Part shown: positions 1-4,750 of the stretch, piece by piece | How the letters are laid out: each line of letters starts with the position of its first letter | How positions within the stretch are numbered: position 1 is the first letter of the stretch | NCBI GenBank assembly: GCA_025362415.1 | Contig: JANYGM010000112.1 | Coordinates: 1 to 8,514, forward strand | Direction: 5' to 3' | DNA length: 8,514 nt | Source of the DNA: a bacterium | GTDB lineage: Bacteria > Bacteroidota > Bacteroidia > Cytophagales > Thermonemataceae | Notes under the pieces: generated by a model | The model's input: the letters and a program-made list of their open reading frames with translations, nothing else | Database searches by the model: none | Told to the model about the DNA's origin: nothing | Position numbers and translations under genes: made by a program

Positions 1-1623
1 TGATAATTTAAACGCTGTAATGGCATCTTCTAATCTCTCAAGTTTTATCAAATTCATTCCTTTTACTTCTTGCAAATCAACTGTTTTGATTTTTGCTAAC
101 AATTCTTTTTCATAAGCAGTATGATTTGACTTTTGAGAAAAACTAATCAAATCTTCTGTAATGGCAAGCGTTGGCAAATATTGCTGCAGGTTATACATAT
201 CATTATTTGAAAGATATTCTTGTGCTTTGTTGCTTTGTTTTTTGTATATTTTTGCAAAACTTTCTCTAAGCATTTCTTTTAATGCAACAGATTTAGTATT
301 ATTTACTGCCATAAACAACTTGTTTTCTTCCGTTTCACCTACTTTTTGTAGTTCAGAAAGTTGCAACATCAATTCAAAAATATTTATTTGTGCTTTTACT
401 TCACTTGTTTTTACGTTTTCTGGAATATTTGCAAAAGATTTTTTTGCATTTGCATTATTTCCCAACATATAATCACAATAACCTAAGCCCAAAGTAAACA
501 ATGCAGGATTTTTTAGTTTGTTTTCTGCTATAATCTTTTCCAAAAAGACTTTCAAATTAGAAATATTTATTCTTTTTGTTTGTTCTCCTTGTTTTTTATC
601 TTCTACACTTCCATAAAAAGTAGCTTGTTCTAGCTTATTTAGTTCTCTTACAAGCAAAATATCTAAATAATCTGATTGATTATCAAGCGCATAAATACTT
701 TTTAACTCTTCCAAATTAACATTATACGGATTTATTGAGCGCAAAAAATGCAAAGTTGCTTTTTCTTTATTATTTTTGCAAAGCTCCATAGCCCTTGCCC
801 AATCTTTATCTTCGTACATTTTAAAACTATAATACGCATTGACACGTTTAGCAGGGCTTTTTTCAAACATACGTGAAAAAAGATACCCTGCAAGCCCTCT
901 ATCTTGTCCCAAAGAATAAATTGCGCCTGCTTTATGCCCCATAGCCCAATAAGCTACTTGATTTTCAGAAAAAACTGGCTCAACATACTTATCATATAGC
1001 TTAATTGTCTGTTGATATTCTTTGTTGTAGTGTGCCAAACGTACTAATTGATAGCCCAAACGCAACTTTATAACATTATTTTTTGCAGATTTATACAACT
1101 TTTCACCTTCTGCAAGCAACTTTGTACGCTCCGCATTGATTTTTTCTTGTTTTTCAATTCTTTTTTCGTCCCACTCATCAATATTACCAGCTACAAACGA
1201 ACATTTTTTCATAAAATAAAGATATTCTAACGCACTTTTATCTTTATTTTGCATCAAATGGACGTACATAGCATTGTTTGCGTACTTTGTTGTTGCCAAA
1301 TTAGTTGTATTTTCTAATGCGTCAGACATGTAAAGTAAGTTATCAATATCTTTTTTAGACACTTTATTATTGCAATATGCCACCCAATCATTCAAATTAT
1401 CATCTTTTGACAAATTGATGTCCATAGACCATTTATCAGAATACAAACGGCTAAAACTAAAATAGAAAGGTTCAAACGCAGGTTTGTTGGCAAGTTCAGA
1501 CGCAAAGAATTTCTTCATATCATAATCAGGCTCTGACCAGCCGCAACTGCCCGCATCTTGACGAATATTAAAAATGAGCAAAAGACTAATGAAAGCCTTG
1601 AGCAATGTTTTGGATTGTTTCAT
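1..1623 (-). CDS. Secreted TPR-like protein of unknown function (partial, 3' end outside window)
   Basis: The minus-strand frame is open for 541 codons from the ATG at 1621-1623 to the window edge, with no stop, so the C-terminus is missing. Residues 1-20 are a basic start followed by a hydrophobic core (KAFISLLLIFNI), which fits export. The mature part opens with a Cys-Gly-Trp motif (C27-G28-W29) followed by acidic residues. Much of the rest looks helical and TPR-like, for example residues 190-215 (YQLVRLAHYNKEYQQTIKLY), 225-250 (HKAGAIYSLGQDRGLAGYLF), 376-398 (LGLGYCDYMLGNNANAKKSF) and 522-540 (KGMNLIKLERLEDAITAFKL). The start is the only one that keeps the signal peptide, since the next in-frame ATG is codon 36. 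It overlaps the upstream lipoprotein gene by 38 bp, so the two are probably cotranscribed and translationally coupled. From memory, flavobacterial proteins of similar layout sit next to a similar lipoprotein; this was not checked. Molecular function is unknown. The envelope location and helical-repeat scaffold are inferred. Confidence 0.82.
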   Translation of the reverse strand, partial: MKQSKTLLKAFISLLLIFNIRQDAGSCGWSEPDYDMKKFFASELANKPAFEPFYFSFSRLYSDKWSMDINLSKDDNLNDWVAYCNNKVSKKDIDNLLYMSDALENTTNLATTKYANNAMYVHLMQNKDKSALEYLYFMKKCSFVAGNIDEWDEKRIEKQEKINAERTKLLAEGEKLYKSAKNNVIKLRLGYQLVRLAHYNKEYQQTIKLYDKYVEPVFSENQVAYWAMGHKAGAIYSLGQDRGLAGYLFSRMFEKSPAKRVNAYYSFKMYEDKDWARAMELCKNNKEKATLHFLRSINPYNVNLEELKSIYALDNQSDYLDILLVRELNKLEQATFYGSVEDKKQGEQTKRINISNLKVFLEKIIAENKLKNPALFTLGLGYCDYMLGNNANAKKSFANIPENVKTSEVKAQINIFELMLQLSELQKVGETEENKLFMAVNNTKSVALKEMLRESFAKIYKKQSNKAQEYLSNNDMYNLQQYLPTLAITEDLISFSQKSNHTAYEKELLAKIKTVDLQEVKGMNLIKLERLEDAITAFKLS

Positions 1624-2644
1624 AATTGAATTGTTGAAGATTAGTTTTTGATAAATGGTAAAATAAAAGTTTAGAATTGTTACTATTTTTACTGTCATTT
1701 AGTAGAAGAATAGCTTGTTTTAGCTGTCTTGGTGTACTTTCTTCTACTCTAATAATATCATTTTGATACAAATAAGTTCCTTCTAAATAATGGCTATTTA
1801 ACACTTTAAAAGAATTGTCTGTAAGTTTAGTGTATTTTTGCGGATTTTGCAATAAATCTTTTAAATGCAAATCATTTATAAGATTTATTACTTGTTCGTT
1901 TCTCAAAATTACCGCCCACGAGTAGATAGGCAAAGCAAAATCTAAAGATAAAGGATATTTTTTTGCATCTTTTAGGTAAGATTTAGCTATTTCTATGTCT
2001 AAAATAGAGTTATAATTAGGTTTTAAAGTATCTCCTTTGAGTTCTCCAATATTATAACACATCAAAACGCCCTTATCAGCAGGCGGAACGCCTACTTTTG
2101 GCTGATATTTGTATTGATGTAGCCTTATTGTGCAGGAAATAATGATATTTTTAGTTTTAGCGAGGTTTTTTATAGTTGAAATAAGTTCAAAATATTTGCT
2201 TTCACTACGTGCAGACCAATCACAATCTAACTGTATTTCTGTAATTTTGAGCTTATTTGTAGTCGCAATAAGCATTATTCTATTAAAAATACGTTCAGAA
2301 AGAAGATTTATCTTATCATCTGTCGTATTTAATATACTTTTATTAGTAATAAAAACTGTTGGGACTATCTCAAAATTCTTATAACTCAAATTTGTCTTAG
2401 AAAAGATAATTTCTGCTTGTGGTTTAGTGCTTTTGGTTTCTTCGTCCCAACTAACATCAAAAAATTTAGTATAAATTTGTTTAGTTTTGAGTTGATGAAG
2501 GATATTTATTTCTTCATTACTAGGATTAAAAGCAGTTTTCCAATGATAAAAAGCTATTTCTGTATTATTTTTGCAACCTGTAAGGAACAAAAAACACAAA
2601 AATAGTAGTGAAAATAATCTTGATAAAAATAAAAAAAATGACAT
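1586..2644 (-). CDS. Lipoprotein with TIM-barrel-like motifs, function unknown
   Basis: This is a 352-residue protein. Residues 1-24 form a lipoprotein signal peptide: a long Phe/Leu core ending in L21-T22-G23-C24, so the mature protein is expected to be lipidated at Cys24 and attached to an envelope membrane. The mature domain has ordered strand-like motifs: AFYHWKTAF (about 31-39), QLDCDWS (138-144), CTIRLHQ (171-177), VLMCYNIG (193-200) and LDFALPIYSW (234-243). Acidic residues at strand ends (D140, D142) and this order of strands recall glycoside-hydrolase-like barrels and possibly the DUF3142 group, but I cannot assign a catalytic residue or substrate. The gene starts 38 bp after the toxin stop codon. 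Its last 38 bp contain the start of the downstream TPR-like secreted protein gene, which suggests a functional pair. No convincing promoter is visible in the short upstream gap. Identity as an exported lipoprotein is firm; the barrel fold is inference. Confidence 0.85.
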   Translation of the reverse strand: MSFFLFLSRLFSLLFLCFLFLTGCKNNTEIAFYHWKTAFNPSNEEINILHQLKTKQIYTKFFDVSWDEETKSTKPQAEIIFSKTNLSYKNFEIVPTVFITNKSILNTTDDKINLLSERIFNRIMLIATTNKLKITEIQLDCDWSARSESKYFELISTIKNLAKTKNIIISCTIRLHQYKYQPKVGVPPADKGVLMCYNIGELKGDTLKPNYNSILDIEIAKSYLKDAKKYPLSLDFALPIYSWAVILRNEQVINLINDLHLKDLLQNPQKYTKLTDNSFKVLNSHYLEGTYLYQNDIIRVEESTPRQLKQAILLLNDSKNSNNSKLLFYHLSKTNLQQFNYETIQNIAQGFH

Positions 2645-2682
2645 TTAATTGTTTTTATAATGTTATAAAAGTATTTACAACG

Positions 2683-3015
2683 CTAATCTTCCCCTAAAAT
2701 ATCAATAAGTTCTTTTAATTTTTCATTAGAGATAGTAGTTTGTTCTGCTTTGTCATAAATATCTATTAAAAATATTCTTTCATTGATAATACGTACAAAA
2801 GTAATAAGTCTTGCTCCTCCACTTTTTCCTTTTCCTTTACTTTCAATGCGCAATCTTATTTTATAACACTCTTTGCCAAGAGATGTACCTAAAGTTGGGT
2901 TTTCTAATAATTCTAATACTAAATTTGAAAGGTCACTTTTAAGAGATTTATGTTTCTTAGCAAGTTTTTTTAGTTTGCGTTCAAATGTTTCAGTAGGAAT
3001 AATTTCAAAGCTCAT
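2683..3015 (-). CDS. Type II toxin, RelE/ParE family
   Basis: This 110-residue basic protein has the layout of the RelE/ParE superfamily, whose members are usually ribosome-dependent mRNA interferases or gyrase inhibitors. An N-terminal helical hairpin (about 8-40, ETFERKLKKLAKKHKSLKSD) precedes a beta-sheet core with YKIRLRI (51-57), a Gly/Lys loop (SKGKGKSGGAR, 59-69), LITFV (70-74) and IFLIDIYDK (81-89). The candidate functional basic residues are R54, R56, R69 and K89. The length is normal for the family. The loop KGKGKSGGAR is typical of one common RelE-like subgroup that I recall from Bacteroidota and cyanobacteria. The ATG overlaps the 3' end of the antitoxin gene by 11 bp (ATGAGCTTTGA), the usual tight coupling of such modules. 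Whether it cleaves mRNA or targets gyrase cannot be decided from sequence alone. Confidence 0.88.
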   Translation of the reverse strand: MSFEIIPTETFERKLKKLAKKHKSLKSDLSNLVLELLENPTLGTSLGKECYKIRLRIESKGKGKSGGARLITFVRIINERIFLIDIYDKAEQTTISNEKLKELIDILGED

Positions 3016-3220
3016 CTAATAATTGATTTATTGATTTGAGTTTTTTTTCTCCTTTTTCAAAAAGTCTAACTTCATTGAATGATGCAGCTAAATCAGTTAT
3101 AAACTGACTTTCCTTTTCTTGTTTTATTTCTTTGACAACACTAATATAGTCAAGACTTTTGACAAGTTCCATAAAAAAAGGCACACGACTACTCTCTTTT
3201 ATGTCCAAAATTACTTTCAT
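3005..3220 (-). CDS. Antitoxin partner of the RelE/ParE-type toxin
   Basis: This 71-residue acidic/basic mixed protein is encoded immediately upstream of the toxin and overlaps it by 11 bp. Its role as antitoxin rests mainly on this position and size. The N-terminus is strand-like (MKVILDI, 1-7), followed by an amphipathic helix (about 13-25, VPFFMELVKSLDY). The C-terminal half (about 50-71, FNEVRLFEKGEKKLKSINQL) looks like the flexible toxin-neutralising tail of type II antitoxins. I see no clear ribbon-helix-helix, HTH or AbrB motif, so DNA binding and autoregulation are uncertain. I recall short proteins with an FFMEL motif in this position next to RelE-like toxins, usually annotated as hypothetical. 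The start at 3218-3220 is preceded by an A/T-rich leader and a weak promoter-like sequence. Confidence 0.78.
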   Translation of the reverse strand: MKVILDIKESSRVPFFMELVKSLDYISVVKEIKQEKESQFITDLAASFNEVRLFEKGEKKLKSINQLLDEL

Positions 3221-3238
3221 TATTGTATGGTTTTATAG

Positions 3239-3268
3239 GTAAAATACAAAAAAAATGATAAAAAACAA
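3239..3268 (-). promoter_or_regulatory. Weak promoter-like sequence upstream of the toxin-antitoxin operon
   Basis: On the minus strand a TTG (3266-3268) is followed after 19 bp by TATTTTAC (3239-3246). This matches the TAnnTT part of the Bacteroidota -7 element but not the final TG. It lies about 20 bp before the antitoxin ATG and about 70 bp downstream of the 21-bp repeat array. The surrounding DNA is so A/T-rich that a chance match is quite possible. Confidence 0.3.
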
Positions 3269-3340
3269 TTTTAATAAAAATAAAAAGAAAGCAATTTTAT
3301 TGTTTTTTATTTTATTATTTTATTATTATACTAAAATTTT

Positions 3341-3571
3341 TATCTTTTATATAGGATTTCCTATCTTTTATATAGGAAATCCTATCTTTTATATAGGAAA
3401 TCCTATCTTTTATATAGGAAATCTTATCTTTTATACAGGAAATCTTATCTTTTATATAGGAAATCTTATCTTTTATATAGGAAATCTTATCTTTTATATA
3501 GGAAATCCTATCTTTTATATAGGAAATCCTATCTTTTATATAGGAAATCCTATCTTTTATATAGGAAACCT
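3341..3571. repeat. 21-bp tandem repeat array, 11 copies, each carrying a short palindrome
   Basis: Eleven uninterrupted 21-bp units run head to tail. The unit reads TATCTTTTATA followed by TAGGAAATCC. Differences are few: copy 1 has TTT instead of AAA in the GGAAATCC core, copies 4-7 and 11 end in T instead of C, copy 5 has TACAGG, and copy 11 has AAACCT. Each junction carries ATAGGA-AA-TCCTAT, a 6-bp-arm palindrome that is perfect in copies 1, 2, 3, 8, 9 and 10. The array begins 2 bp past the stop of the 156-residue gene and lies upstream of the toxin-antitoxin operon; it fills most of the 353-bp gene-free stretch 3221-3573. Because 21 is divisible by 3, three of the six frames stay open through it (heptapeptides IFYIGNP on plus and SYIKDRI on minus). 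That openness is automatic, so I do not call a gene. Function is unknown. There are no unique spacers, so it is not CRISPR. Confidence 0.97.
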
Positions 3572-3573
3572 TA

Positions 3574-4044
3574 CTAATCTTTCTTTTTTGGCTTAAAGCT
3601 TTCAAAGCGTTTTTTTAAATCTTCAAAAATTGGTTTTGCGCCAGCTGCGTTTCCTTTGTTACCTTCTTTGGTGGAGGCGTAATATTGCAAAGAACTCACA
3701 TAAGATTCACTACCATTGTTTAAAATAGTGTCGTTCATCATACTTACAAGTTGTTCCATTGGGCGGAATATTTGCGTCAGTTCACTCACATTTTTAAAAT
3801 TTGCTAAAAATGTTTCCACATCCATAAAAGATGGTACGAATTCTGGATTAGAAATCACATATTCTGTTACTTTTTCAACAAAAGGCATTGTTTTGTCGCC
3901 CATTTTAGCTTTTTTTCTACGCTCATCTGGTGTAAGCGCAATCAAATTAGGTTTTAGAATAGTATCAATCAATTTGAGAGCTTCCAAAACTGTTTTTAAA
4001 TCTGCAGGAGAGATTTGTTTAGATGCAAGACTGTCGTTTGCCAT
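3574..4044 (-). CDS. Conserved small protein of unknown function (156 aa)
   Basis: This is a soluble, largely helical 156-residue protein with no signal peptide or membrane segment, so it is expected in the cytoplasm. Visible features are a mixed-charge middle with PDERRKKAKMGDKTMPFVEK (about 39-58), then VISNPEFVPSFMDVETFL (about 63-80), and a lysine-rich end (FKPKKKD). Proteins with the MGDKT...FV and NPE-VP-F pattern recur as hypothetical proteins in Bacteroidota as far as I remember; I know no function. Translation from the ATG at 4042-4044 is supported by a near-perfect promoter about 45 bp upstream, so it is probably its own transcription unit. Its stop codon is 2 bp before the 21-bp tandem array, so any transcript reading past the stop would run into the array. 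No obvious intrinsic terminator follows, unless the palindromic repeats serve that purpose. Confidence 0.85.
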   Translation of the reverse strand: MANDSLASKQISPADLKTVLEALKLIDTILKPNLIALTPDERRKKAKMGDKTMPFVEKVTEYVISNPEFVPSFMDVETFLANFKNVSELTQIFRPMEQLVSMMNDTILNNGSESYVSSLQYYASTKEGNKGNAAGAKPIFEDLKKRFESFKPKKKD

Positions 4045-4088
4045 AGTAATAATAGGGTTTTTTAGTTAAATTTTAATTTTAAAACACT

Positions 4089-4119
4089 CAAATTTAACAC
4101 TAATTTATTATAAAACAAA
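4089..4119 (-). promoter_or_regulatory. Bacteroidota-type promoter of the 156-aa gene
   Basis: On the minus strand TTTG (4116-4119) is followed after exactly 19 bp by TAAATTTG (4089-4096). This fits the Bacteroidota primary-sigma consensus TTTG-N19-TAnnTTTG at every defined base. Transcription would start near 4083, giving a leader of about 40 nt before the ATG at 4044. The TTTG is itself the end of another TAAATTTG (4116-4123), so a second, weaker -7 element overlaps it upstream; its own -33 region reads only TTTA. Confidence 0.72.
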
Positions 4120-4180
4120 TTTATTTTACATTATTTTAAAAATAAATTTATTAAAGTTGTATTTACGTTATTTCCTCGCT

Positions 4181-4203
4181 TAAAAACAAAAAGCTTTTTA
4201 TTT
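4181..4203 (-). terminator. Possible weak terminator after the lipocalin-like gene
   Basis: Immediately past the stop codon at 4204-4206, the minus strand reads AAAAAGCTTTTT followed by GTTTTT. This is a 12-bp perfect palindrome next to a T-run. The stem has only one G-C step on each side and no room for a loop unless the centre opens, so termination would be weak. The rest of the gap up to 4088 is plain A/T-rich sequence. Confidence 0.25.
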
Positions 4204-4665
4204 TTATTTAGATAAGTAGAAGCGTAATTTTTCCTCTTTGTAGATGTAACAAAAAGTCATTTTTTGTTGATTTATTTCCTCCACAACCACAGGAATTTTA
4301 AAATCTTTAATATTGAAGGTAATTGTCTTTGTTTTTTCGTCAAAAGTCCACTGATTTTCCCCCAAAGAGATATTATTGAGTTGAAAATCTAGTTTCCCGT
4401 TGTCATCAAAACGGATACTTGTATTCAAGAGTTTGTCTTTAATCTCTTGCAAAATCTTATCTTTCATAAAATCTGGTATTATTTTCTCTGCCATCTTAAC
4501 GCCAGGAATGATGTCTTTTGCGAAATCAACGGCAATTTCAGCGTGAGGCACGTCAAGTTTATCCACTTTCCAGTTGCCAACAAGATGACGTTTAGTGCCA
4601 AGAATCATATCACAAGACTGGCACAAAATAGCTACAAGAGCTAGAAAAAAAGCAAACTTTTTCAT
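4204..4665 (-). CDS. Small lipocalin-like lipoprotein
   Basis: This is a 153-residue protein. The N-terminus (MKKFAFFLALVAILCQSC) is a lipoprotein-type signal peptide, with Cys18 the likely lipidated residue; the L14-C15-Q16-S17-C18 box is loose, but Ser-Cys at the cleavage site is common in Bacteroidota lipoproteins. After a short linker comes the lipocalin hallmark GNWKVDKLDV (30-39). Strand-rich stretches then follow: SIRFDDNGKLDFQL (83-96), NQWTFDEKTKTITF (104-117), IPVVVEEINQQKMTFCYI (124-141) and LRFYLSK (147-153). Short lipocalin-like domains in Bacteroidota share this pattern of GxW, then xFxxDGxxxF, then a closing beta-hairpin. Between the first strand and the second lies an unusual helix-rich insert (about 40-80) containing several Lys/Glu and IIP repeats. 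Ligand and role are unknown. It lies 85 bp downstream of the 933-residue gene without a recognisable promoter of its own, so it may be read through from there. Confidence 0.82.
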   Translation of the reverse strand: MKKFAFFLALVAILCQSCDMILGTKRHLVGNWKVDKLDVPHAEIAVDFAKDIIPGVKMAEKIIPDFMKDKILQEIKDKLLNTSIRFDDNGKLDFQLNNISLGENQWTFDEKTKTITFNIKDFKIPVVVEEINQQKMTFCYIYKEEKLRFYLSK

Positions 4666-4719
4666 AATAAAAGGGTTAAAATAGTTAAAAAATTGATGTA
4701 AGATTTATATAAAAACAAC

Positions 4720-4747
4720 GTAATTCGTAATTTGTAATTCGTAATTG
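4720..4747. repeat. Four tandem 7-bp GTAATTN repeats
   Basis: Four adjacent heptamers read GTAATTC, GTAATTT, GTAATTC, GTAATTG. They begin 3 bp past the stop codon of the 933-residue gene and lie in the short gap before the lipocalin-like gene. I recall similar GTAATTC-type strings in intergenic spaces of Bacteroidota genomes, but have not checked this. No function is evident. Confidence 0.85.
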
Positions 4748-4750
4748 AAT

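Noticed and set aside
161..472. Plus-strand ORF of 103 codons
   Set aside because: It is antisense to the continuous TPR-like reading frame, which has a signal peptide and sensible composition; the antisense product is Phe/Ser/Leu-rich as expected for a shadow.
1586..1623. Frameshift or sequencing error joining the lipoprotein and TPR-like genes
   Set aside because: The downstream frame has its own ATG and signal peptide and the upstream protein ends at a natural-looking C-terminus, so two overlapping genes explain the region.
3341..3571. CRISPR array
   Set aside because: The 21-bp units are directly adjacent with no unique spacers, and no cas genes are nearby.
3255..3596. Plus-strand gene for a 113-residue IFYIGNP-repeat protein
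   Set aside because: Any frame without a stop in one 21-bp unit stays open through the array; the lead-in is extreme A/T-rich low-complexity sequence, and all neighbours lie on the other strand.
3315..3605. Minus-strand gene for a 96-residue SYIKDRI-repeat protein
   Set aside because: It would need a TTG start inside the 156-residue gene, and openness is again explained by the repeat period. Kept only as a finding.
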